Positions 33,983 to 44,278 are shown, counted from the first letter of the stretch. The stretch is DNA of 64,000 bases from Zygnema cylindricum (GCA_037447655.1 JBBHKE010000487.1:103319-167318); one strand, 5' to 3'. Translations and numbers: made by a program. Notes: generated by a model from the letters alone, not told the origin.

Positions 33983-34153
33983 GACTGTTACGTAATTTAC
34001 GTTGGTTATTTTGACACTTAGTGATTAGTTGACAGCTCACAAGTGTACATATAGGAACGAGCTTTGTTATGAATTAATCATCAATGCTTGTCTAAAAGTA
34101 TTAACCAAAGATGTAGTTTTTTTAGGGTTGTCGATTAGGTCATGCACTTTGAG
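33983..34153 (+). repeat. Dispersed repeat, copy 1 (partner at 63832-64000)
   Basis: It shares GTTACGTAATTTACGTTGG, TTTTGACACTTAGTGATT, GTTGACAGCTCACAAGTG and GATTAGGTCATGCA with 63832-64000 in the same orientation, about 88-90% by eye. The partner is cut by the window edge, so the true length is unknown. No terminal repeats, coding frame or TSD can be assigned. Confidence 0.8.
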
Positions 34154-34314
34154 TGATATATTGATTGTTTAATTATAATTGAGATTGCAATATTTTATTA
34201 TTATTTATATATGATATTGATGTGCTTATTTAATTCATCACTGTATGCATTTTGTAGCGTCTGTGTACGCTTTAGGAAGGTGGGCATTTCAAAGGATTGT
34301 TCATTGGCATAGCT

Positions 34315-35352
34315 TAAAACTCTGAGACCTCCATTGGTTCTAACAGTAGGCAACTCACAAGAAACTTATCTAGATAGTGCCGACTTCAAGTTGATTTAAA
34401 ACCCAAATTATTGACCCCTTGACAATCAAAACCCCATCATAGCTTCACCCTTGTGAAATAAGACTTTCTATGTGTTCAGTTCAACTACATAATGCAAAGT
34501 TAGAATATCACTTCTGGATAACATTTCCCACTATGACTTTCCCTTAGAAATGCAGCCCACGGCAAATACTATAACCAACTACGCCTCTGTGGAGCAAGGA
34601 CTCCCTTAAGTCCGTAGCAAAAAGAATCTTTGAATTTGCTCACCTGAGTAGTAAGTTATTGAGGGTTACAGTTCACCTTTTGTACAAGAGCTTTGTCGCA
34701 GAGAGACGGCTACCACTAAATTTTCTAAGTCCTATCTCTCTCTAAACTATATCTACTGACGCATGGCACCAATTGAATTACTGTGTCGTAAAAAAAAGTA
34801 TTGGTGCCGGTGTACTTTTTGTATCGCCATCGTACTACATGGCCGAAATGTGGACACATGTCATATCTGGATTTGTTCCCATATTCTTCGAAGATATCGC
34901 AATCCAATGTTGACACGCCACGTGACCCTTGACGTGGCAATGACCGTAAAATGCCAAAAGTACATATTTCGCAATCGCGGCGCCTATTTTGGCCTTCTGA
35001 TCAAAACCGGATATATTTCTAACCGTTGAAAATTGACGCGAGGTATTTGTTTCGCGGTTGAAACAAATGTGCGGTATCCGTTTCATACATAAAACCGTAC
35101 TTCGAACTATCTAAAATTGTACGTATCTATTTCTTGTTAAACAAACTACTATGCGTGTGACTATTTATATATTTGTCAAACTTCGTGTAACCTAGCACTG
35201 GTGCTAGGCTAATAGGATAAACCTAGCTTCTACTTTGACGGACGTCAGGTACTTTGACAAACGTCAGGTACCATGATCAAATCCTGGGCTCGTCAAACCT
35301 TTTGTCATTCTATGAAGATTAGTCTTTCTGTCCCCTTTGGCTGTCCAATCGA
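34315..35352 (-). repeat. 3' LTR of element 7 (3'-deleted)
   Basis: It begins TAAAACTCTGAGACC on the plus strand (complement of an LTR end, with terminal TG changed to TA). It aligns with 41688-42866 throughout (TAGGCAACTC, CTTATCTAGATAGTGC, AAGTTGATTTAAAAC). Alignment stops near 35352, where TGTTGAAA and the polypurine tract would be expected. Confidence 0.75.
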
Positions 35353-35773
35353 AAACAAAAAATACATATATATATATTTCTTTTCTTTTTCATTTTTCCT
35401 TTATGAAGCTTTAAGCGAATACCTTTGTATTTAAGAAAGTGTATTAGATGATCGGAAATAATTTCATGGTGTTGAACAAACATTTTATTTTGCATGCCAA
35501 TTTTCATAAATGAGAGCAAAGATTTTATCCACCTCCTCCCTTTTTCATCCAACCAAAATCCACTATCCTTTTTGAATTTCAAATAGTCAGCCCCATCCCC
35601 GATCTGTAACATATACCCGGATGATAACCTTTTTACAGGCACATCTTCATAAGTGACATTACACCAAGGAGTGATGTCAAATCCACCCCCCCCCCAAATT
35701 TTCCCAAAAGCCTCTAGTCCCCACTAAGTTCCTCATAAGATATACATCTTCTTTACTCATATTTTTATCCATG
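35353..35773 (-). pseudogene. Element 7 RNase H relic
   Basis: Minus-strand frame 35642-35319 has PVKRLSSGYMLQIGDGADYL, which parallels the copia RNase H stretch '(T/V)KR.(S/T)SGYVFQIG'. It is followed by a diverged tail and a Lys-rich end. It is homologous to the C-terminus of the element 8 frame. Catalytic residues are missing. Confidence 0.6.
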
Positions 35774-35778
35774 ATAAT

Positions 35779-37023
35779 TAAAATTCTATGGGCTCCATTG
35801 CCCACAGAATTCGCAGATCCAAAAGAAGCTAATCTAGATAGTGCCTACTCCAAGTTGATATAAACCCAAATAAATTATCCCTTGACAATAAAAACCCCAA
35901 TATACCTTCACCCCTGTGAAGAGAAGACCTTCTGTGTGCTCAGTTCCACCACAAAATGCAAAGCTTCAATATGTGTTTTGGACAATATTCCCCACTTTGA
36001 CTTTCCCACTGAATAAGTTCCACCCTGGCAGGCAAAGACTCTGACCGACTACACCCTTGTGTAGCTTGGACTCCCCTGAGTCCGCAGCAAAAAGAATCAC
36101 TGAATTTGCTCACCAGAGCATTAAGTTATGGTTGGTCAAAGATGACCTTTATAGTTACAAGCGCTCTTAGAGAGAGGTACCGAAATATCACTAAGTCTTA
36201 GTCTGACTACTCATGACTACCTACTACTAAATCCTAGTCCAATAGGAACACTATATAGTACAAGAAGCTACAATGGGCGATGTACTTATTGTACGACTAT
36301 TGTACGATAAGGTCTACAAGGTGACACCTGTCAAATCGGAAGCCATGGTTCCTCCTCCCATCTTCTCCGGTATCAAATAATGTGGCGCCACGTGGCACCG
36401 CGTGACGCTATCTCCGTATGCCGCCAAAAGCTCACTTCGCGTGGCGGCTATAATGCCGACCGTCCGATCAAAACATATTTTACACGGTTCAGATTCGCGT
36501 ACATGCTGGAATTGCTCCTTTTGGTTAGTCTGCTGTTGATTAGCTGTTACGTTAATGTTTATGTATTTATGAAACCCGTCACGTGTATTGGTTCGATAAC
36601 GCCTTATTGGTTAAGGCTTACGTCTAGAATATATAACTACACACCATGGTTCAAATCTGGTTTAGAGCAGTTTTTGGTTATTTGTTAGTTTGTTGAAACT
36701 CTCTTCTTGTCCATGTATAAATACCTAATGTACCCTACATATGCCATCGTTTACTCTAAGCTATAGGCTAAAGCTAACGTCTATAGTAGGATATAGGTAC
36801 CAGGATCAAATCCTGCAACTGTCACAACCATTTTGGTACAAACTACGAATTAGTCTATCCTCTTTAGAGAGCCATGGCTCCATGGCTCTAGCTCTCTCTC
36901 GGGTTTTCAGTGACTGCAACAAGTATGGGGACCAGAGAGAGTTGAGCGAGAAGCAGGTTGCCTTTGTTGACTTACTCTATTTATTTTTCCAATACAGACC
37001 TAGAAAAAACATATATTTCAACA
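35779..37023 (-). repeat. 3' LTR of element 8
   Basis: 1245 bp, TGTTGAAA...; the minus-strand end is TA instead of CA (first plus-strand bases TAAAATTC versus TGAAATTC in the 5' LTR). It contains two antisense tRNA-like segments at about 36597-36670 and 36755-36825. Confidence 0.9.
36597..36670 (+). repeat. tRNA-like A/B-box segment in the element 8 LTR, antisense
   Basis: A-box-like TGGTTAAGGCT (36608-36618) and B-box GGTTCAAATCT (36648-36658) lie about 30 bp apart. A second B-box-like GGATCAAATCC follows at about 36802-36812, preceded by GGCTAAAGCTAACG. Both recur in the 5' LTR (39834-39907 and 39992-40062). Orientation is opposite to the element. These are Pol III promoter-like sequences of tRNA or SINE origin; activity is unknown. 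Confidence 0.55.
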
Positions 37024-37036
37024 CTCCCCTTATTTT

Positions 37037-38479
37037 CTAGTCTACTTTCTTTTCAACTCCCACTAAAAATATATATAACCTTTTTTTTTTCTTTCTTCTT
37101 TTCTTTTTCCTCTTTCTTTTCTCCTCATTAAACTTTAAGTGAATACTCTCGTATTTTAAAAGGTCCATTAGATGAGTTGAAACAAACATTCCATCTTGTT
37201 GATCACATATTTTATTAAGCATACAATTTTCCATAATTCCAAGCAAAGATTTTATCCCACTCATCTCTTTTCCATCCACACATAATCCGATTTCCCTCTT
37301 GCAATTCAAAAAACCAGCCCCATCCCCAATTTGCGACACACACCCAGATGCTAACCCTTTTACAGGCACACCACCATAAATGCCATCACTCCCATTAGTG
37401 ATGTCAAAACCATTACCCCCCATATTTATCGTTACATCAAGATTCCCCACTAAGTTCCTCATAAAATTTACATCTTCCGAGCTCATATTTTTATCCATGA
37501 TACTCACCCCATTTTCTGAACTTTCCTCACTCTCTCCCATGGAATTCTTTCCACTATCACTTTCTATAATGATTCCCAAAGAGTATTTCTCCTCCCCTAA
37601 ACTTTTCATTAAATATTTCTTTTCTCCCCTATCCTTTAAAACCCCCTCTAGTTTTACTTCTCCCCTTTCCTCCAAATCCGTTGAAGTCTCCCTTTTTAAC
37701 CAGTTTTCTGTTTCCAAAATATTTATAAAATTATCCTCATTATTTTTATTTTTCCCTTTTCCATTTATGTATCCTAGATTTGACTTTCTCATTTCTAAGT
37801 CATACTTTTTACACTCTTTCACATCCTCATCATTTCTAACTCCCTCAAGTACCTCCCTTCCTCTTACTTCCCTTATACCTCCAAAAGCAAATCGTTGCTT
37901 TCGTGTAATTTCTGTGTACTTCTCTCTCTTCTCCATTCTACCGATGTGAAGAAGCTCCAAAATTTCTTCATCCTCTTCATCCTCTTCCCCTTCTTCCTCC
38001 TCTTTCACATTCCAACTTCTAATTTCTTCCAAACAAGGACACTCCTCCATATAATGACCCGGTTCTCTACAAAAGAAGCAAACACCCTTTTTCAAAGCTC
38101 CCCTTTCTTTTCCTCTCCCTCTCTTTCCACCAAAGTTCCGATAAGGTTTACCTTCGCCTTTCTTCCTCTCATCACGCTTCCGCTCGTCACCGCCGTTCCT
38201 CTCATCATGCTTTTGCCAATCACCACCAGCAGTAAATGCATTCACCCTGTCACTTCCCCTACGAAGCTCCAAAGTGCTTTCCCTCACAAGAATTATCCCC
38301 ATGGTAAAGCTCCAAGTCCATGAGGAACCATTCATTGCCTGCATACTATAAATGATGTTTTCGTACTCATCTGGGAGTTTCATGAGTAGTGTATTGATCT
38401 TTCTCTCCTTAGATTCTACATACCCCGCACTAGCAAGCTCAACATATAACGCAGCAATATCATTGCAAAACTCTATCAT
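37037..38479 (-). CDS. Element 8 Gag C-terminal part fused to an RT/RNase H relic (480 residues, open)
   Basis: From the N-terminus there is a gag helical region (EFCNDIAALYVELASAGYVE, KLPDEYENII) and a basic Arg/Lys/Asp-rich stretch (residues ~80-130). CFFCREPGHYMEEC is a CCHC knuckle near residue 135. A long acidic linker follows. Then come LGEEKYSLGIIIESD, matching the 'LGEAKYILGI' block that follows the RT catalytic site, and PVKGLASGCVSQIGDGAG, matching RNase H. A Lys-rich tail ends the frame. Protease, integrase and the RT active site are absent. The frame has stayed open over 1.4 kb, which is unusual here. The upstream gag frame (38490-39059) is out of register by +1. Confidence 0.8.
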   Translation of the reverse strand: MIEFCNDIAALYVELASAGYVESKERKINTLLMKLPDEYENIIYSMQAMNGSSWTWSFTMGIILVRESTLELRRGSDRVNAFTAGGDWQKHDERNGGDERKRDERKKGEGKPYRNFGGKRGRGKERGALKKGVCFFCREPGHYMEECPCLEEIRSWNVKEEEEGEEDEEDEEILELLHIGRMEKREKYTEITRKQRFAFGGIREVRGREVLEGVRNDEDVKECKKYDLEMRKSNLGYINGKGKNKNNEDNFINILETENWLKRETSTDLEERGEVKLEGVLKDRGEKKYLMKSLGEEKYSLGIIIESDSGKNSMGESEESSENGVSIMDKNMSSEDVNFMRNLVGNLDVTINMGGNGFDITNGSDGIYGGVPVKGLASGCVSQIGDGAGFLNCKREIGLCVDGKEMSGIKSLLGIMENCMLNKICDQQDGMFVSTHLMDLLKYESIHLKFNEEKRKRKKKRRKKKKRLYIFLVGVEKKVD

Positions 38480-38489
38480 GTTACCGCCT

Positions 38490-39059
38490 TTATACTATTT
38501 CTTGTTTTACTAACTGCTGCCTCTGAATAGTCTCACTCTTATAAATCTGCCTTAGTGTTTCCCATATTTCCGAAGACTTGGTAAGACTTAAAGGAGTGAT
38601 AGCTATGGACTTAGACACATATCTAAGTATAAGATGTTTTGCTATAGTGTTTTTATACTCCCAAATTTTACTATCATTTTCTTCAGTTTTACTCATAACC
38701 CCTCTAAGTGAAGATGTGGCGGAGAGCATAGCTCCCCTCACCATAAGTGTCCCTTTATCCTTCTCCCCTATTTCCCCATCCACGGAAAAGTTTTTCCCTT
38801 CACCTTTTGATTCATCTGAACTCCGATTGATATTCTGGGCAGCCTCAGATGATTCTCCATAGTAACCTCCTCCAAAGCCAGGTGGCGGACATCTCACTTG
38901 TCCCGAAATAATTCCCCATAAGTGCTTCTCGAAAAGCAATCCCTCTATAATAAACTCCCAATAAGTGAAGTCTGTTCCATCGAACATAGGCACCCTAGAT
39001 GGTGGGCCCATAACCTGAAATTCTATGGGCTCCATTGCCCACAGAATTCGCAGATCCAA
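38490..39059 (-). CDS. Element 8 Gag N-terminal part (starts inside the LTR)
   Basis: The likely start is the ATG 20 nt before the LTR end (39035), giving MEPIEFQVMGPPSRVPMFDG. A further ATG at 39059 extends the same frame. Next are FTYWEFIIEGLLFEKHLWG, a Gly/Pro loop and KTEENDSKIWEYKNTIAKH. It stops at LVKQEIV just before the next frame. Relatives read 'LV(K/D)QK.QAYVYKG..M..FCND' here; element 8 has lost about 20 bp, which shifts frame into 38479-37037. Codons for VMGPP are the tRNA primer-binding site. Gag would form virus-like particles. Confidence 0.82.
   Translation of the reverse strand: MDLRILWAMEPIEFQVMGPPSRVPMFDGTDFTYWEFIIEGLLFEKHLWGIISGQVRCPPPGFGGGYYGESSEAAQNINRSSDESKGEGKNFSVDGEIGEKDKGTLMVRGAMLSATSSLRGVMSKTEENDSKIWEYKNTIAKHLILRYVSKSIAITPLSLTKSSEIWETLRQIYKSETIQRQQLVKQEIV
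39000..39015 (-). promoter_or_regulatory. Primer-binding site for half initiator tRNA-Met
   Basis: The element strand reads GGTTATGGGCCCACCA directly after the 5' LTR. This is the exact complement of TGGTGGGCCCATAACC, the anticodon stem-loop of plant-type initiator tRNA-Met. Drosophila copia and yeast Ty5 use such an internally cleaved tRNA-iMet fragment as primer. Here the site also encodes the VMGPP residues of Gag. Confidence 0.85.
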
Positions 39060-40260
39060 AAGAAGCTAATCTAGATAGTGCCAACTCCAAGTTGATATAA
39101 ACCCAAATAAATGATCCCTTGACAATAAAAACCCCAATATACCTTCACCCCTGTGAAGAGAAGACCTTTTGTGTGCTCAGTTCCACCACAAAATGCAAAG
39201 CTTCTATATGTGTTTTGGACAATATTCCCCACTTTGACTTTCCCACTGAATAAGTTCCACCCTGGCACGCAAAGACTCTGACCGACTACACCCTTGTGTA
39301 GCTTGGACTCCCCTGAGTCCGCAGCAAAAAGAATCACTGAATTTGCTCACCCGAGCATTAAGTTATGGCTGGTCAAAGATGACCTTTATAGTTACAAGCG
39401 CTCTTAGAGAGAGGTACCGAAATATCACTAAGTCTTAGTCTGACTACTCATGACTACCTACTACTAAATCCTAGTCCAATAGGAACACTATATAGTACAA
39501 GAAGGTACAATGGGCGATGTACTTATTGTACGACTATTGTACGATAAGGTCTACAAGGTGACACCTGTCAAATCGGAAGCCATGGTTCCTCCTCCCATCT
39601 TCTCCGGTATCAAATAATGTGGCACCACGTGGCACCGCGTGACGCTATCTCCGTATGCCGCCAAAAGCTCACTTCGCGTGGCGGCTATAATGCCGACTGT
39701 TCGATCAAAACATATTTTACACGGTTCAGATTCGCGTACATGCTGGAATTGCTCCTTTTGGTTAGTTTGCTGTTGATTAGCTGTTGCGTTAATGTTTATG
39801 CATTTATGAAACCCGTCACGTGTATCGTTTCGATAACGCCTTATTGGTTAAGGCTTACGTCTACAATATATAACTACATACCATGGTTCAAATCTGGTTT
39901 AGAGCAGTTTTTGGTTATTTGTTAGTTTGTTAGAACTCTCTTCTTGTCCATGTATAAATACCTAATGTACCCTACATATGCCATCGTTTACTCTAAGCTA
40001 TAGGCTAAAGCTAACGTCTATAGTAGGATATAGGTACCAAGATCAAATCCTGCAACTGTCACAACCATTTTGGTACAAACTACGAATTAGTCTATCCTCT
40101 TTAGACAGCCATGGCTCCATGGCTCTAGCTCTCTCTCTGGTCTTCAGTGACTGCAACAAGTATGGGGACCGGAGAGAGTTGAGCGAGAAGCAGGTTGCCT
40201 TTGCTGATTTACTCTATTTATTTTTCCAATACAAACATAGAAAAAACATATATTTCAACA
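39016..40260 (-). repeat. 5' LTR of element 8
   Basis: 1245 bp, plus-strand start TGAAATTCTATGGGCTCCAT (complement of the gag-start module), end ATATATTTCAACA. It aligns without gaps I could see to 35779-37023. Confidence 0.92.
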
Positions 40261-40265
40261 ATAAT

Positions 40266-41704
40266 TATCCCATTTTCTGAACTTTCCTCACTCTCTCCCA
40301 TGGAATTCTTTCCACTACCACTTTCTATTTTTATTCCCTAAAAATATTTCTCCTCCCCTAAACCTTTCATTAAATATTCCTCTTTTCACCTATCCTTGGA
40401 ATACGTTGAAGTTCCCTTTTCCGACCAGTTTTATGTTTCCAAAATATGTATAAAACTATCCTCAATATTTTGAAATCCCTCAAGTTTCTCCTATCTATTT
40501 AATTCCTTTATACCTCCAAAAGCACACTGTTGCTTTCGTGGAATATCTGTGTGCTTTTCTCTTTTCCCCATACTATCGATGCGAAGAAGCTCCAAAATAT
40601 CTTTATCCTCTTTCACCTCTTCCCCTTGTTCCTCCTCATCCACATTCCAACTTCTAAGTTCTTCCAAACAAGGGCATTCCTCCATATAGTGACCCGGTTC
40701 CGTACATAAAAAGCAAATCCCTCTTTTCAAAGCTCCCATTTTTTTTCCTCTCCCTCTCTTTCCACCTAAGTTCCGATATGGTTTGCCTTTGTCTTTCTTC
40801 CTCTCATCATACTTCCGCGAATCACCATCGATCCTCTTATCACGCTTCCGACAATCTCCATCATTCCTCTTATCACGCTTCCGCCAGTCACCACCAGCTT
40901 TCATTGCATTCACCCTGTCACTTCCCCTACGAAGCTCCAAGGTGCTTTTCCTCACAATAATCATCCCCGTGGTAATGCTCTAAGTCTATGAGGAGCAATC
41001 TATTGTCTCCATACGGTAAATTATGTCTTCGTAGTCATCTGGAAGTTTTATGATTAGTGTGTTAATCTTTTTCACCTCAGATTCTACACAACCTGCACTA
41101 GCAAACTCAACATATATTGCAGCAATATCATTGCAGAACTCTATCATGCTACCGCCTTTATAAACATAAGCCTTTATTCATTGTTTTACTAATTGCTGCC
41201 TCTTTATAGTTTCACTCTTATAAATGTGAATCAATGTTTCCCATATTTATGAAGACTTGGATATGTTTAAAAGAGTGATAGCTATGGACTTAGACACATT
41301 TCTAAGTATGAGATGTTTTGTTATAGTGTTTTTATACTCCCTGATTTTACTGTCATTTTCTTCAGTTTTAGTTATAACCCCTACATGTGGAACCGTAGCC
41401 GAGAGTCTAGATCCCCTCACCATGGGTGTTCCTCTTCCCCTCTCCCCTTTTCCCTCTTCTATGGAATTCTTTAACCTTCCGTTGCATCTGAACTCCGGTT
41501 GGTTTTGTAGGAAGCCCCAAATGACTCTCCATAGTGAGTTCCATTGAAAATTGGTGGCAGATACCTCACTTGTCCCGAAACAATTCCCCACAAGTGCTTT
41601 TCGAACATCAATCGCTTAATCGTAAAATCCCAATAAGTGAAGCATGTTCCATCAAACATAGGCACCCTAGATGGTGGGTCTTTATCTTGAAAGTTTGAGA
41701 CCAA
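40266..41704 (-). pseudogene. Element 7 gag, degenerate
   Basis: Homologous to the element 8 gag. Frame 41704-41471 has DPPSRVPMFDGTCFTYWDF. Frame 41591-41247 has KTEENDSKIREYKNTITKH. Frame 40964-40491 has CFLCTEPGHYMEEC, the zinc knuckle, then ECPCLEELRSWNVDEEEQGE. Near 41150-41215 it keeps the QAYVYKGG-type segment that element 8 has lost. Stops and frameshifts are present. The primer site 41672-41687 matches at 11 of 16 positions. Confidence 0.78.
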
Positions 41705-42866
41705 AATTAGTCATGAGAGTAGGCAACTCATAAGAAGCTTATCTAGATAGTGCGAACTTCAAGTTGATTTAAAACTCAAGTGATTGAACCCTTGACAATT
41801 ACAAACCCATTATTGTTTCACCCTTGTGAAATAAGACTTTCTATGTGCTCAGTTCTACAACATAATGCAAAGTTAGAATATGACTTTTGGATAACATTCC
41901 CCACTTTGACTTTCTCTTAGAAATTTATCCACCCTGGCAGCGAAACACTTTTACTGACTACACGTCTGTGTAGGGTGGACTTCCGTGAGTCTAGAGCAAA
42001 AAGAATCTCTGAATTACTCCCCTGAGCAGTAAGTTATGGAGGGTTAAAGTTGACATTTTGTACAAGAGCTCTCTCGGAGAGAGGCAGTTGCCTACTTAAT
42101 TTTCTAAGTCGTATCTCTTTCTAAACTCTATCTACTGACGTATGGCACCAATCACATTACTGTGTCGTAGAGAAAAGTACAGGTGTCGGTGTACTTTCTG
42201 TACATCTATCGAACTACATGGTCAAAATGTCGACACGTGTCTTATCCGGATTTGTTCCCGTAATCTCTGGAGTTACCGCAATCTAATGTTTACGGGCCAC
42301 GTGACCCTTAACATGGAAATGACCGTAAAACGCCAAAAGTATATATTTCTCGATCTCGGCACCTATCGTGGCCGTCTGATCAAAACCGGATATATTTCTA
42401 GCCTTTAAAAATAGACACGCAATATCTGTTTTGCGGTCGATGTGCAGTATCCGTTTCATACAATACAAAAACCGTACTCCGTATTATATAAAACTGTATC
42501 TATTTACTACGTATCTATATCCCTTTAAACGAGCTACTCTGCGTGTGACTATTTATATATTTGTCAAACTCCATGTAACATAGCGCTAGTCCTGTACTAA
42601 TAAGAAAAAGTTAACTACTACTTTAACGAACGTCAGGTACCAAAATCAAATCATGGGCCCGTCAAACCATTTGTAACTCTATCAAGATTGGCCTTCTTGT
42701 CCCTTTTGGACATCCTAGGCGGCCATGGCTTTAACTCCTCCTCTATTCTTTAGTGACTGCGACAAGTGTGGGGACTTAAGAGAAGAGTTAGAGGCAGGCT
42801 GTCACTGTCTCTTTTTTGCTTTTTATTTTAGAATAGCTAGACCTAGAAAATACTTGAATTTCAACA
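41688..42866 (-). repeat. 5' LTR of element 7
   Basis: 1179 bp, from TGAAAGTTTGAGACC to TTGAATTTCAACA on the plus strand. It pairs with 34315-35352. Confidence 0.85.
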
Positions 42867-42871
42867 TAGCT

Positions 42872-44278
42872 TTGCTTAGCTTTATGGGTGATAGTTTGGG
42901 TAGCTTCTTCAATCAATTTTAGACCAAAGAACAACACCATCAGTTGGAGAGAAGAGGTACATGCCCAGCATTGAAAATGACTGTTTCACATACTCTGATG
43001 TTTATTTTCTTAAGTCTAAATATGAAGCTTTAAATTATTCTAAGGAATATAAGGCATGGAGTGAAAAAATCCATAGAACATCCATGAAAAGGATAAGAAG
43101 TGATAACGTGGGAGAGTATACCTCTAATCATTTGGAATAATTATTGACGGAAGTAAACATTCAACATCATATTACTCTCCCTTATAATCGAAAACAAAAT
43201 GGTGTGGCTGAGAGAGTGAATCAAACTCTAAAAGACAGTGCGAGAATCATGTTACCTGACAAAAAAAGAGTTCGGTATAGGCAATGAACTTAGCTACCTA
43301 CCTCAAAAACATGGTTGTTACCTCATCCATTAAAAAATAAACACCGTTTGAATGATAGACAGGTAGAAAACTAAAAATATCAGAACTAAAAGTGTTCATA
43401 AGTCACTAATATAGCTTAAACATAGGAAAAACTAAAAGGAAACTTGATGCAAAAAAACACCTCCATATTTAGTAGGAAATTATGAGAATGTAAAAAGATA
43501 TAGAGTGTTTGATCTTGAAAATAAAAATATAATTGTGGTAAAACATCTTGTTGTAATGGAGGAAGGAAAGTTTGTTAATCCATTTAAATATAATGAAACT
43601 CTTAAAATCATAATTGAAGCTGACCACTATTCCGAGAAAAATGTTATACCAGGAGAGACCTTTCAATAAAGAATAGGGGTCTAATTGATATGCTAAAAGG
43701 AGAAGAACCTTTGCGGGAATAGGAGTTCCCACCTTCCTCAAACAAATAGGGAAAAAAAAAGACTGAAATGGTCTTCATTGACAAGGGAGAAGAGCAACAT
43801 CCAAAGAAGAATCTAAGGATGTCGTTTGCACGAGCAACAGAATTTGAAAGAGGAAGGAGGAGCAACAAAAAGATCTTAAAAATGGAAGTAAACGATAAAG
43901 TTTTAAAACAACCCCACAAAAATGAGCCTTAGATATATTTTGAGGCAATTAATCGTCTTGAAAGCAGGTGATGGGTGACAACCATTAATGAGGAAATGGC
44001 ATCAATTACGGAGGCTAATACTTTAGACTTGGTATCCTCTCCACCTAACAGGAAACCTACTAGCTGAAAGTGGGTTATCAAAGTTAAACTTAGTCCAAAA
44101 AACACGATAGAGAGATATAAAGCCAGACTAGTCGGCAAGGGATACACACAAAATGAAGGGATTGAGTATAACGAAACCTTTGCTCTAGTGGTTAGGTTTC
44201 CTTCAGTCAGGATTCCTTTAAGTGTGGTATTAGCAAATGACATCGAGATCCATTATATGGATATTAAGTGATTCTTTT
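42872..44278 (+). pseudogene. Plus-strand copia integrase and RT fragment (element 9)
   Basis: The integrase core reads DVYFLKSKYEALNYSKEYKA, RIRSDNVGEYTSNHLE and NRKQNGVAERVNQTLKD, keeping the second catalytic Asp and the conserved Glu region. The integrase C-terminus has KRYRVFDLENKNIIVV. The RT start has KWVIKVKLSPKNTIERYKAR and LANDIEIHYMDIK, after which an inverted LTR cuts it off at 44279. Stops throughout. Element 7 adjoins on the left. Confidence 0.75.

Larger units (their letters stand above)
35779..40260 (-). mobile_element. Young gag-only copia-family element 8, nested in element 7
   Basis: It is 4482 bp with two LTRs of exactly 1245 bp (35779-37023 and 39016-40260). I count about 30 differences between them, so about 97.6% identity. 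Target duplication ATAAT is perfect (35774-35778 and 40261-40265). The primer site at 39000-39015 reads TGGTGGGCCCATAACC on the plus strand, identical to the anticodon arm of plant-type initiator tRNA-Met. The polypurine tract is at 37024-37036. Inside are only gag and an RT/RNase H relic. It must have moved using proteins from a relative. Confidence 0.92.
34315..42866 (-). mobile_element. Copia-family gag-only element 7, interrupted by element 8
   Basis: It is bounded by a perfect 5-bp direct repeat TAGCT (34310-34314 and 42867-42871). The 5' LTR is 41688-42866 (1179 bp). The 3' LTR runs from 34315 to about 35352 and has lost its last ~150 bp and the polypurine tract. Internal sequence is split into 35353-35773 and 40266-41687 by element 8. 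Without element 8 it is about 4.07 kb. It has gag at the 5' end and an RT/RNase H relic at the 3' end but no protease, integrase or RT core. It is therefore non-autonomous, like element 8. Confidence 0.85.

Noticed and set aside
37380-38323. Long plus-strand frames opposite the element 8 gag
   Set aside because: They are Ser/Pro/Phe-rich antisense shadows of the 480-residue gag frame and contain no domain.
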